Below, piece by piece: positions 9,169 to 16,199 of a stretch of DNA of 18,603 bases. The position numbers were made by a program, and so were the translations under genes. Each line of letters starts with the position of its first letter. Position 1 is the first letter of the stretch. The DNA comes from JBAXLO01 sp037134755 (GTDB lineage: Bacteria; Bacteroidota; Bacteroidia; Bacteroidales; JACABE01): NCBI GenBank assembly GCA_037134755.1, contig JBAXLO010000076.1, forward strand, positions 1 to 18,603, in the 5' to 3' direction. The notes beneath the pieces were generated by a model. It was not told the origin of the DNA. It saw only the letters and a list, made by a program, of their open reading frames with translations, and did no database searches.

Positions 9169-10866
9169 TTAAAATTTATAAGTTATTGATGTTCTTAAAA
9201 CATTTTCACGATAAGAAATACCAGGTCTATCAACTCCATATTTAAAAAGATTGATAGAACCAATTAAACTAACATTTATTTTTTTATTCAATGAATATTT
9301 TAAACCTAGGTTTGTTGTTATTAGTCTACCTGAAGATTGTGTGTCCAGATTGTTTTCAGTAAAAGAAACACCGGTAGAAGTTGTCAATTTTTTATTAAAA
9401 AATTTATATCCAAAATTTAAGGTAGCAGATTCTGAAGTTATGATTCCAAGAGATGTTTGATCATTAAAATAACTAAATATTATACTTGTGTTAAAAGGAC
9501 TTTTAACTTTAACTAACATATATGAAAACAGTGCATTAATAGAGTTATTTGCATTTAAAGCACCACTAACAGTATTATAATCAATAAAGGTATTTTGAGC
9601 GCATAACAATGTTATTACATGTAAGTTTTTTGTTGTAGTAAATGTATAGGTTGGACTTAAACTCCAGGAAGAAGTCACCATTTGAATACGGAAAGTATCA
9701 TTACTAATTGTATTACGAAAATCAAGATTGGAGATAGATGCAGAAAAAGAAAACTTTTCGGTTATCTGAGCATTCAAATCAACATTACCTATTGATTGGG
9801 TATTTGTTGCAGCCCTATTCCCTGACAGATTATTAATTCTTTTTCCATAAGAACCCGTCAACAATACTTTATCTTTAAATAGACTAAAACGAGGACTAAT
9901 AGTAGCTTCCATCCTATCCGATTGCATAAAAGGATAACCTAAAGGCACAAAACCATCACCTATATACTTTGCATTTAATTTAAGCCCAAACTTCTTTCCA
10001 TCTTTAGCAATAGAAAATACGGAGGCATAACTAAATCTACTTGATTCTTGAATACTATAGATTCCATAAGGTATGCTTATGTTTGTCTCTGTTATAACTT
10101 TACTTCTGGTATCTCTTGTAAATGCAGATCCGGCAAATTCACCTTTAAAATAAATCTGCTTACCTAAATTAACTCTATAATCTATCGAACTTAATAGCCC
10201 TTTTTGTGGCATAGTATTAACAGGCTGTCTTTTCAAGGAACTTGTATCATCCAACATATAAGTAGAAATAAGATATAAATGCGTATCATCTTCTTTACCA
10301 TAACCTAGTTTACCTGAATACATTTTACGAGAAAAAACACCCTGTATGTTTTTTGTTGTATCTTCTTCAATTGCAATCTGTGTTGTGCCTGTATAGCAAG
10401 AAAATCTAAACAATCCCGGTGTTAAAGCTATTCCAGCCCCAAATACGGGTAAATCTCCAACACTTAATTCTGAATATTGAGGAACTTGAGTTCCTAATAA
10501 AATTTGTATCCATTTATATTTTGGAGCAATGCCAATTCTATTAGAAGGATCTTTAATATAATTTATAAAGTTTCTGTTTTGATAATGAGGAGTTATTACG
10601 CTTGTTTGTCCTTCAGATAGCATTAATGATACAGGTAATGAAAACGCACCATATGATAAGGTTGCATTAGCAACAAACCTACCTACAGTACCCGGTCTGC
10701 GTGGAGCTACAGCACCAATACTATCTGACTCCATTGAATAGAAATCGCCAAAGAGCCCTATATTGCCATTAAATTGTAATTTAGTTTTAGTATCCTGCCC
10801 CATTAGAAACTGAATAGAAAAAGAAAATACAAACATTAACCAGATAATTCTTTTCAAATGTTTCAT
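9169..10866 (-). CDS. Outer-membrane beta-barrel protein
   Basis: The product is 565 residues from the Met at 10866, which directly precedes a normal signal peptide (basic KHLKR, hydrophobic core, cleavage after L-M-G-Q). The frame is open up to Met codons at 10872 and 10923; the farther one adds a Cys-rich hydrophobic stretch and is less likely. The mature protein is built of many alternating amphipathic strands of 8-12 residues separated by short polar turns, and ends in Y-K-F. A C-terminal aromatic residue is typical of BAM-assembled outer-membrane proteins. There is no plug or TonB box, so it is not a TonB-dependent receptor. The phrase Y-I-G-D-G-F-V-P-L-G-Y-P-F is reminiscent of an uncharacterised Bacteroidota barrel family. 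It is first in the operon, with 4 bp to the giant protein gene, and is the obvious candidate to anchor or export the two downstream products. Confidence 0.82.
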   Translation of the reverse strand: MKHLKRIIWLMFVFSFSIQFLMGQDTKTKLQFNGNIGLFGDFYSMESDSIGAVAPRRPGTVGRFVANATLSYGAFSLPVSLMLSEGQTSVITPHYQNRNFINYIKDPSNRIGIAPKYKWIQILLGTQVPQYSELSVGDLPVFGAGIALTPGLFRFSCYTGTTQIAIEEDTTKNIQGVFSRKMYSGKLGYGKEDDTHLYLISTYMLDDTSSLKRQPVNTMPQKGLLSSIDYRVNLGKQIYFKGEFAGSAFTRDTRSKVITETNISIPYGIYSIQESSRFSYASVFSIAKDGKKFGLKLNAKYIGDGFVPLGYPFMQSDRMEATISPRFSLFKDKVLLTGSYGKRINNLSGNRAATNTQSIGNVDLNAQITEKFSFSASISNLDFRNTISNDTFRIQMVTSSWSLSPTYTFTTTKNLHVITLLCAQNTFIDYNTVSGALNANNSINALFSYMLVKVKSPFNTSIIFSYFNDQTSLGIITSESATLNFGYKFFNKKLTTSTGVSFTENNLDTQSSGRLITTNLGLKYSLNKKINVSLIGSINLFKYGVDRPGISYRENVLRTSITYKF

Positions 10867-10945
10867 AAGCATTTTTATTGAAAGTATGTTTACTATCAGT
10901 AATAAAACACAACAATTTAACATTAGGATTTAATAATTGTTACAT

Positions 10946-11057
10946 AACATTCGTTTATCAATTTTTAAAGAGCACACTCTTTTTCTTTGTAAAACAATAT
11001 ATATAAATCAATTATAAGAAATTAATCAGATTAAAGTTATTTGAATAAACGAATGTT
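10946..11057. repeat. Candidate invertible segment bounded by a perfect 13-bp inverted repeat
   Basis: AACATTCGTTTAT (10946-10958) is repeated exactly in inverted orientation as ATAAACGAATGTT (11045-11057), enclosing 86 bp. Each arm contains a small dyad (AAC-N4-GTT), as a recombinase or regulator site might. The left arm lies 79 bp before the preferred start of the leftward surface operon and the right arm ends 7 bp before the ATG of the rightward tyrosine recombinase. Tyrosine or serine recombinases flip promoters between such repeats in Bacteroides species, so an invertible promoter is the favoured inference. Paired operators for one regulator is the main alternative. Inside, the best -7-like matches to TAnnTTTG are imperfect (leftward TATAATTG at 11009-11016 and TAACTTTA at 11032-11039) and neither has a good TTG partner. 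Confidence 0.55.
10967..10982 (+). terminator. Small hairpin with T-rich flank inside the candidate invertible segment
   Basis: AAAGAG (10967-10972) pairs with CTCTTT (10977-10982) around a CACA loop. Reading rightward the stem is followed by TTCTTTG, so it is T-rich on that side only. It could weakly attenuate transcription heading toward the recombinase in the present orientation, and toward the surface operon if the segment were inverted. The stem is only six base pairs, so this is tentative. Confidence 0.25.
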
Positions 11058-11064
11058 TTAAGTT

Positions 11065-11895
11065 ATGATAATTGACATTGACCTTTTTCGAACTTGTTTG
11101 CAGCAACAAAAATACAGTGAAAGTAGTATTCGCTCCTACTTAACTTGTATGCAGCAGTTTTTGGACGTTTTTAAAACCAACGGCTCAAAGGCTATTACTA
11201 TTGAATTTATCGAAAAACATATCAATTGGTTAATTAAAGAAAAAGAAATAAGTAAATCTTACCAAAAACAAATATTAGATTCCATACAAAAGTATCATGA
11301 TTTAGTATTAAATCAAAAATTAGATTTAACATCAATTTACCCAAAGAATGTTGAATACAACTTACCAAATTGTCTGAGTAAAGATGACATAAAAGCAATG
11401 ATAGATAACACTGAAAATCTAAAACATAAAACGATTATTTGTTTATTATATAGTGGGGGCTTGCGTCTTTCTGAAATATTAAATTTAACATTAAGCAATA
11501 TTGACACAACTAAAAATGTGATACACATCAATCAAACAAAATTAATTAAAGAGCGATATGTAATGCTGTCTTCAACGCTTTTAGAGATGCTTCCTGCTTA
11601 TTATGAAAAATATAAACCTAAACATTTTGTTATTGAAGGTCAAAAAGGAATGGCTTATTCTGAAAAAAGTGTACAACAAGTTGTAAAACTTGCTGCTAAA
11701 AGAGCCAATATAAAGATCAAAGTTACACCTCAATGTTTGCGTCATAGTTTTGCTTTACATTTACTTGATAATGGCACTGATATCCATCAGCTACAAGAGC
11801 TTTTGGGGCATCAGTCACTTAAATCAACTGAGAATTATACGCATGTTAGTGATATATCAAAAACGAATATTAAAAGTCCTTTAGATTCTTTATAA
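11065..11895 (+). CDS. Tyrosine recombinase (XerC/D-like integrase)
   Basis: The product is 276 residues, the usual size of a two-domain XerC/D-like enzyme. Residues about 5-90 form the SAM-like core-binding domain (SESSIRSYLTCMQQFL). Residues about 100-270 form the catalytic domain. Visible active-site positions are R134 (GGLRLSE), K159 (before the IKER turn), R226 (CLRHSFALHLL), H249 (ELLGH) and the nucleophile Y258 (ENYTHVS). The first histidine of the usual HxxR box is Gln here (Q223-C-L-R226). Such enzymes cut and rejoin DNA between short inverted-arm sites. It is transcribed away from a surface operon and begins 7 bp after one arm of a perfect inverted repeat, which suggests that it inverts the intervening segment. 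Being a chromosomal-dimer Xer, or an integrase left by a mobile element, is less likely: no element genes or direct repeats are seen nearby. The start is the only Met that fits. Confidence 0.9.
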   Translation: MIIDIDLFRTCLQQQKYSESSIRSYLTCMQQFLDVFKTNGSKAITIEFIEKHINWLIKEKEISKSYQKQILDSIQKYHDLVLNQKLDLTSIYPKNVEYNLPNCLSKDDIKAMIDNTENLKHKTIICLLYSGGLRLSEILNLTLSNIDTTKNVIHINQTKLIKERYVMLSSTLLEMLPAYYEKYKPKHFVIEGQKGMAYSEKSVQQVVKLAAKRANIKIKVTPQCLRHSFALHLLDNGTDIHQLQELLGHQSLKSTENYTHVSDISKTNIKSPLDSL

Positions 11896-11930
11896 GTCAT
11901 ATAATTTAAAAGCCTTTACTAATCTAATGA

Positions 11931-11950
11931 TAAAGACTCATTTGTCTTTA
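11931..11950 (+). terminator. Weak hairpin after the recombinase gene
   Basis: TAAAGAC (11931-11937) pairs with GTCTTTA (11944-11950) across a 6-nt loop, starting 35 bp after the stop codon. No T-run follows, so it is at best a weak terminator or a 3'-end stabilising hairpin. Confidence 0.3.
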
Positions 11951-11980
11951 AGAAACCTCCTTTTAAGATGATTTAACACC

Positions 11981-12054
11981 AAGGCATTATCCGTCTGCAT
12001 GAAGGCATTATTCATTTGCACGAAGGCATTATTCGTCTGCATGAAAGCATTAAT
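11981..12054. repeat. Tandem 21-bp repeat, 3.5 copies
   Basis: The units are at 11981-12001, 12002-12022 and 12023-12043, with a partial fourth at 12044-12054. Each begins with AAGGCATTAT and continues with a variable (T/C)C(G/A)T(C/T)TGCA(T/C)G. A rightward frame through the array is open from just after a stop at 11969-11971, but it encodes only about 27 residues, has no start codon outside the repeats, and the differences between units change amino acids, so it does not look coding. There are no spacers, so it is not CRISPR. It occupies the gap between the recombinase and ompA-like genes. Apart from it and the hairpin, 11896-12151 shows nothing I can name. Confidence 0.85.
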
Positions 12055-12151
12055 TTAATAATCTATTTAAAATGAGCTATATTATAATTTAGAATGAATT
12101 CAAAATACTTCTTTTAAATATTAAACGTTATCATTATCAAAAAATAAATCC

Positions 12152-12829
12152 ATGAATAAAATTGCTCTCTTCGTAATGCTTATGTGTATTTCTGTTGTTG
12201 CATCTGCACAAAAAGACACAAGTTTAATGACTATAGATGTCAAAGTTACTAACTTTAAGAATGTGCCTCTTAAAGGAGAAAAGATTATTTTTGAAATAGC
12301 CAAAACAAAGAAATCCTATTCAGGAGTTTCTGGTGTAGATGGTGCTTTTAAAATTGACTTACCAAAAGGCAAAGAGTACACCGTAAAATACCTTACTATT
12401 AACGACAAATTAGATTATGAAAAGTTCGAAATCCCTAACTTTAATGGTACTGCCACCATGAAACTTACCATTAAGATAGAAGTATCAAAACTATATGAAC
12501 TGAAAAACGTTTTCTTCGATACTGATAAAGCCACACTTAAACCCGTTAGTTTTACTGCCCTCAGCAATCTTTTGGAAGTTATGAAACTTAAACCAAATAT
12601 GATTGTAGAAATATCAGGACACACTGATAATGTTGGCGACAACACCCACAATTTAAAGCTTAGCAAAGACAGAGCCGAAGCAGTAAAAGCTTATCTTGTT
12701 AAGAACAAAATAGCCGAAAATAGAATAATAACCAAAGGCTACGGTGCCGACAAACCCATTGCCGACAACGATACACAGGAAGGCAGACAACAAAACCGCC
12801 GCACCGAAGTGAAGATAATTAAAGAATAA
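12152..12829 (+). CDS. OmpA-family protein
   Basis: The product is 225 residues. The signal peptide (1-20, ending A-S-A-Q) is followed by a carboxypeptidase-regulatory/Cna-B-like beta domain (about 26-110: VKVTNFKNVPLKGEK, GVDGAFKIDLPKG) and a C-terminal OmpA-like domain (about 118-224). The peptidoglycan-binding pattern is plain: FFDTDKATLKP (121-131), ISGHTDNVG (154-162), LSKDRAEAV (170-178), KGYGADKP (195-202) and QQNRRTEVKI (213-222). It should bind peptidoglycan in the periplasm and may link it to the outer membrane. No lipobox Cys is present after the signal, so it is probably soluble or associates through its N-terminal domain. The membrane glycosyltransferase gene begins 7 bp downstream, so the two are likely co-transcribed. 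Family assignment is firm; the specific role is not known. Confidence 0.93.
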   Translation: MNKIALFVMLMCISVVASAQKDTSLMTIDVKVTNFKNVPLKGEKIIFEIAKTKKSYSGVSGVDGAFKIDLPKGKEYTVKYLTINDKLDYEKFEIPNFNGTATMKLTIKIEVSKLYELKNVFFDTDKATLKPVSFTALSNLLEVMKLKPNMIVEISGHTDNVGDNTHNLKLSKDRAEAVKAYLVKNKIAENRIITKGYGADKPIADNDTQEGRQQNRRTEVKIIKE

Positions 12830-12836
12830 TAAATAC

Positions 12837-14351
12837 ATGAGTTCTCCCAAAAGAAACAACACAATAATATATATAACCCTTCTGATAATACAATTAATAG
12901 TATTAGCAATTTACCTTATCCCACAATTAAGTACCGATCTTTGGAACGATGAAATATATACCCTCAGGCATTTCACATTAGTCCCGTTACTAACTACTTG
13001 CACCGACTATCATGTGCCAAACAACCATCTTTTCTTCAATCTAATCAACAATCTTTATCTAAATATAATAGGTTTAAAACATCTTAGCTCTTTAATGAAT
13101 CATGTATGGATTATCAGGATTATCCCACTATTATATACTATAATAACAGTTTTCATAATGTATTTAATAGGCGGAAAGTTCTTCAACAAAACAACAGCAT
13201 TTCTCTCAGTTATAATATTGTTAACTACCATTCCCTTTTTAAATTATGCAGCACAGGTAAGAGGTTACAGTTTAAGCATGCTACTTTTTACACTTATACT
13301 ATATTATATATTGTCGAGTATTGTAACTTCAAAAACCTACAAATACATTATAATTGCAATATTTACGGCCTTATTGATTTACACTATCCCATCAAACATA
13401 TATTTTGTAGGTAGTTTAATTATTTTCTTTATCTTTAGATTTCTTTATTATTTATATCAATCAAAAGGAAAGTTAGTAGGTTCATATTTAAACTTATTAC
13501 TAATTATTTCTTTAACTTTAGGAATAGGAATCGCTTTAGTTTTATACAAACCAATCTTTAAAGAAGTATTTTACAACGAATATGTAGTAAGTCATGCCAT
13601 AAACTTACATTATGCAAAGTATATTTCTTTAAATGTCATAACGGGATTCATTAGTTTCAGATGGATATTAATTGTTTTATTTTTATTTGGGATGCTTTTT
13701 CTCTTTTCTTCTAAAAACAAAAAAGAAACAAAGCTATTTTACCTTTTAATGTTTATATTTCTATATATCTTTCCATTTATAATAAGCACACTAAGAGGTG
13801 ACGAACCTCCCGACAGAGTTTTCACAGTACTGATGCCTGTATTTTCAATCATTATATCTTATGGTATTGTTTTATTAATTCAAAATATAAAAAGATTACA
13901 AAATTATACATTATTAAGTATCATAATTGTCTTCATCATTTCAAATGTATCTTATGTTTATGGAATATCCAAAGTCAAGGAACGTATCTTACATGACATT
14001 ACTGATTCCGAAGGCAGATCGCATGAAAACATGTATAGTTATTATCAATTTTATTTCCATCCTAAAAAAGAAGTTGAGCAATTAATCATTCAATTTAATA
14101 ACGGTGTTGCAAAAGTAATAGTCACAAGTGGAGAACCTCACGACCTACCGGAATATCTCGAAAGATATAAGATAGCTTATTACAATGATACTTATATAGA
14201 TTCTATCCCTCATCTTAAAGGCAATATCTATATATTCACATCACATCCCAAGCTTTTAAAATACCAAATAAACAAGGTTTGCCCTGAATGTAAGTTGGAA
14301 ATGATAAGTAAAGAAATCTCCTATCATAACTTATTTTTGATTAAACATTAA
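12837..14351 (+). CDS. GT39/ArnT-like membrane glycosyltransferase
   Basis: The product is 504 residues. It has many hydrophobic segments: about 10-30, 90-112, 120-137, 145-165, 170-200, 215-240, 260-290, 300-320, 335-350 and 358-377. A soluble C-terminal tail follows (about 380-504). The first loop has L-W-N-D-E (35-39), matching the acidic DE motif of the first extracytoplasmic loop of GT-C enzymes of the PMT/ArnT type (GT39). H59-V-P-N-N-H recalls the family's second-loop motif, and Q140-V-R-G-Y-S-L recalls the ARGYSL box. Such enzymes transfer sugars from polyprenyl-phosphate donors to lipids or proteins on the outer side of the inner membrane. It follows the OmpA-family gene by 7 bp. The acceptor cannot be inferred, and a related GT-C family of uncharacterised membrane proteins remains possible. 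Confidence 0.72.
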   Translation: MSSPKRNNTIIYITLLIIQLIVLAIYLIPQLSTDLWNDEIYTLRHFTLVPLLTTCTDYHVPNNHLFFNLINNLYLNIIGLKHLSSLMNHVWIIRIIPLLYTIITVFIMYLIGGKFFNKTTAFLSVIILLTTIPFLNYAAQVRGYSLSMLLFTLILYYILSSIVTSKTYKYIIIAIFTALLIYTIPSNIYFVGSLIIFFIFRFLYYLYQSKGKLVGSYLNLLLIISLTLGIGIALVLYKPIFKEVFYNEYVVSHAINLHYAKYISLNVITGFISFRWILIVLFLFGMLFLFSSKNKKETKLFYLLMFIFLYIFPFIISTLRGDEPPDRVFTVLMPVFSIIISYGIVLLIQNIKRLQNYTLLSIIIVFIISNVSYVYGISKVKERILHDITDSEGRSHENMYSYYQFYFHPKKEVEQLIIQFNNGVAKVIVTSGEPHDLPEYLERYKIAYYNDTYIDSIPHLKGNIYIFTSHPKLLKYQINKVCPECKLEMISKEISYHNLFLIKH

Positions 14352-14368
14352 TTATTATTTTAAATAAG

Positions 14369-14398
14369 TTGTCCGTTTCGTTATTTTAACTACTTTTG
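14369..14398 (+). promoter_or_regulatory. Bacteroidetes-type promoter of the POT transporter gene
   Basis: TTG (14369-14371) is followed by a 19-nt spacer and TACTTTTG (14391-14398), a full match to the -33 TTG / -7 TAnnTTTG promoter class of Bacteroidota. The predicted start of transcription lies a few bases downstream, leaving a leader of about 40 nt before the ATG at 14443. Confidence 0.8.
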
Positions 14399-14442
14399 TC
14401 CTTTAATCTTTAATCAATTTAATAATTATAAAAATAGATTTT

Positions 14443-15978
14443 ATGTTCAAAAAACATCCTAAAGGTTTATTAGCAGCTGCCCTTGCAAACATGGGCGAAC
14501 GCTTTGGTTTTTACACTATGATGGCAATCTTGTCATTGTTTCTTATGGCTAAGTTTGGTCTCGACGAAACTAAAGCCGGTATTATTTATTCCATCTTTTA
14601 TTTTTCAATTTACATTCTAGCTTTTTTTGGTGGATTAATTGCAGACAAGACCCGTAATTACAAAGGAACTATCCTTACAGGGCTTGTTTTAATGACTATT
14701 GGGTATTTCTTAATTGCAATTCCAACTCCTACACCGGTTCCTGCCGGCAAATTTGGCTTATTCTTAGCCATGACATGCTTTGGATTGTTTGTAATTGCCT
14801 TTGGTAATGGTTTATTCAAAGGGAATCTTCAGGCTTTGGTTGGTCAAATGTATGATAACGAAGAGTACAGCAAGATGAGAGATTCAGGTTTCTCATTGTT
14901 TTATATGTTTATCAATGTAGGTGCTATTTTTGCTCCTTTAGCAGCAGTTGGTGTTCGCAACTGGTGGGTTACCTCTCATGGATTTACATATAACAGTTCT
15001 TTACCTGAGCTTTGTCACAAATTCCTTAATGGAACAATTAATGAAAAAGGTTTAGCAAGTTTCCACGAACTTTCATCTAAAGTTGGTTTTACAGGAACTG
15101 ACTTTACTGCTTTTTCTAACGAATATTTAAACATCTTCTCCACTGGTTTCCACTATGCTTTTGGAGTTGCTATCTTCGCTATGTTGATTTCATTTACAAT
15201 CTATATGGTTAATAAAAATAGATTCCCTGATCCTGCTAATAAAGTTGCAGTTAAAAGTGGAAGCGCTAATGTTATCGAAATGGATGCTAAAGAAATCAAA
15301 CAAAGACTATCTGCATTATTTGCAGTGTTTGCAGTTTGTATTTTCTTTTGGTTCTCATTCCATCAAAATGGTTTAACATTAACTTTCTTTGCAAAAGACT
15401 ACACTAATTTAAGCAGTATAAATATTAATTTAGGATTCACCAAACTTGTCGGTGCCGAATTATTCCAATCAATCAACCCATTTTTCGTAGTATTCTTAAC
15501 CCCTGTTATCCTTGCCTTCTTTGGTTTCTTAAGAGCCAGAAATATTGAACCATCTACACCTCGCAAAATTGCTATCGGTATGGGTATTGCTGCTTTAGGA
15601 TATTTATTAATGGTAGTTGGATCAATGGGAGTACCTACAAAAGCAGAACTTACAACAATGGGTGGTTTAGCCGATGCTCAAAGAGTAACACCAATGCTAC
15701 TAATTGGAACTTACTTTATATTAACAGTTGCCGAGCTATTTATTAGTCCTTTAGGAATATCATTTGTATCAAAAGTTGCACCTCCAAAGTATCAAGGTAT
15801 GATGCAAGGATTGTGGCTATGTGCAACAGCCGTTGGTAATTCATTATTATTTATTGGCGCAATATTCTACAAAAGCATCCCTATCTCATTAACCTGGACA
15901 ATCTTTGTAGTTGCCTGTTCAATATCTATGATCACAATGTTCTTTATGCTTAAATGGCTCGAAAGAATAGCTAAATAA
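14443..15978 (+). CDS. POT/PTR2-family proton-coupled peptide transporter
   Basis: The product is 511 residues, the usual size for bacterial POT members, with about 14 hydrophobic segments. It should import di- and tripeptides through the inner membrane. Family marks: N16-M-G-E-R-F-G-F-Y (TM1 ExxER region), GGLIADKTRNYKGT (63-76, the PTR2 loop signature), GNGLFKGNLQALVGQMY (121-137) and FYMFINVGA (153-161). The TM1 motif has Asn16 where classical members have the first Glu, while E19-R20 are kept; this variant is, to my memory, frequent in Bacteroidota. Because that glutamate takes part in proton coupling, the coupling mechanism or substrate range may differ. The gene is monocistronic: its own promoter is upstream and a strong intrinsic terminator begins 26 bp after the stop. 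Confidence 0.92.
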   Translation: MFKKHPKGLLAAALANMGERFGFYTMMAILSLFLMAKFGLDETKAGIIYSIFYFSIYILAFFGGLIADKTRNYKGTILTGLVLMTIGYFLIAIPTPTPVPAGKFGLFLAMTCFGLFVIAFGNGLFKGNLQALVGQMYDNEEYSKMRDSGFSLFYMFINVGAIFAPLAAVGVRNWWVTSHGFTYNSSLPELCHKFLNGTINEKGLASFHELSSKVGFTGTDFTAFSNEYLNIFSTGFHYAFGVAIFAMLISFTIYMVNKNRFPDPANKVAVKSGSANVIEMDAKEIKQRLSALFAVFAVCIFFWFSFHQNGLTLTFFAKDYTNLSSININLGFTKLVGAELFQSINPFFVVFLTPVILAFFGFLRARNIEPSTPRKIAIGMGIAALGYLLMVVGSMGVPTKAELTTMGGLADAQRVTPMLLIGTYFILTVAELFISPLGISFVSKVAPPKYQGMMQGLWLCATAVGNSLLFIGAIFYKSIPISLTWTIFVVACSISMITMFFMLKWLERIAK

Positions 15979-16003
15979 TAAGCACAATCACTTACAATAT
16001 TTT

Positions 16004-16035
16004 AAAAGGCTGCCTAATATAGGCGGCCTTTTTTT
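16004..16035 (+). terminator. Rho-independent terminator of the POT gene
   Basis: AAAAGGCTGCC (16004-16014) pairs with GGCGGCCTTTT (16022-16032) through an 11-bp stem with one U-G wobble and a 7-nt loop, and runs into seven T (16029-16035). It starts 26 bp after the stop codon. From here to the hsp20 terminator (16036-16151) I see no feature. Confidence 0.9.
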
Positions 16036-16144
16036 ATTTTATCCAAAGTTAAACACCAACAAAACAGTCATTAATATTAAATTTACAAACAAGTGATACA
16101 TGGATGCATATAAGTGTTATTTGAATACAATGACGATATAAATA

Positions 16145-16173
16145 ACAAAAAAAGTCCACCTTTCGATGGACTT
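16145..16173 (-). terminator. Rho-independent terminator of the hsp20 gene
   Basis: On the leftward strand AAGTCCA pairs with TGGACTT (16167-16173 with 16152-16158 in forward coordinates) across an 8-nt loop and is followed by a run of T, seen as A bases at 16147-16153 on the forward strand. It lies 27 bp past the hsp20 stop. Together with the POT terminator it closes this convergent gene pair. Confidence 0.82.
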
Positions 16174-16199
16174 CCTTCATTAATTAAACAAATTTATAA

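Noticed and set aside
10986..11020. Rightward promoter for the recombinase: TTTG at 10986 with TATAAGAA at 11013
   Set aside because: The spacer of 23 is too long and the -7 lacks TTTG; not strong enough to list as a promoter.
11969..12058. In-frame peptide through the 21-bp repeats (KALFVCM-type heptads)
   Set aside because: No start codon ahead of the repeats, about 27 residues only, and differences between units are not synonymous.
12085..12092. TAATTTAG as the -7 element of the OmpA-family gene
   Set aside because: One mismatch in the core and no TTG at the right distance upstream.
11065..12151. Mobile element or genomic island carried by the recombinase
   Set aside because: No direct repeats, tRNA attachment site, transfer, relaxase or phage genes in the neighbourhood; the gene stands alone beside the inverted repeat.
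12415..12666. Antisense open frames inside the ompA-like, POT, Nramp and FN3 genes
   Set aside because: They are mirror frames of well-supported genes, have no recognisable domains or leaders, and reflect codon bias of the true strand.
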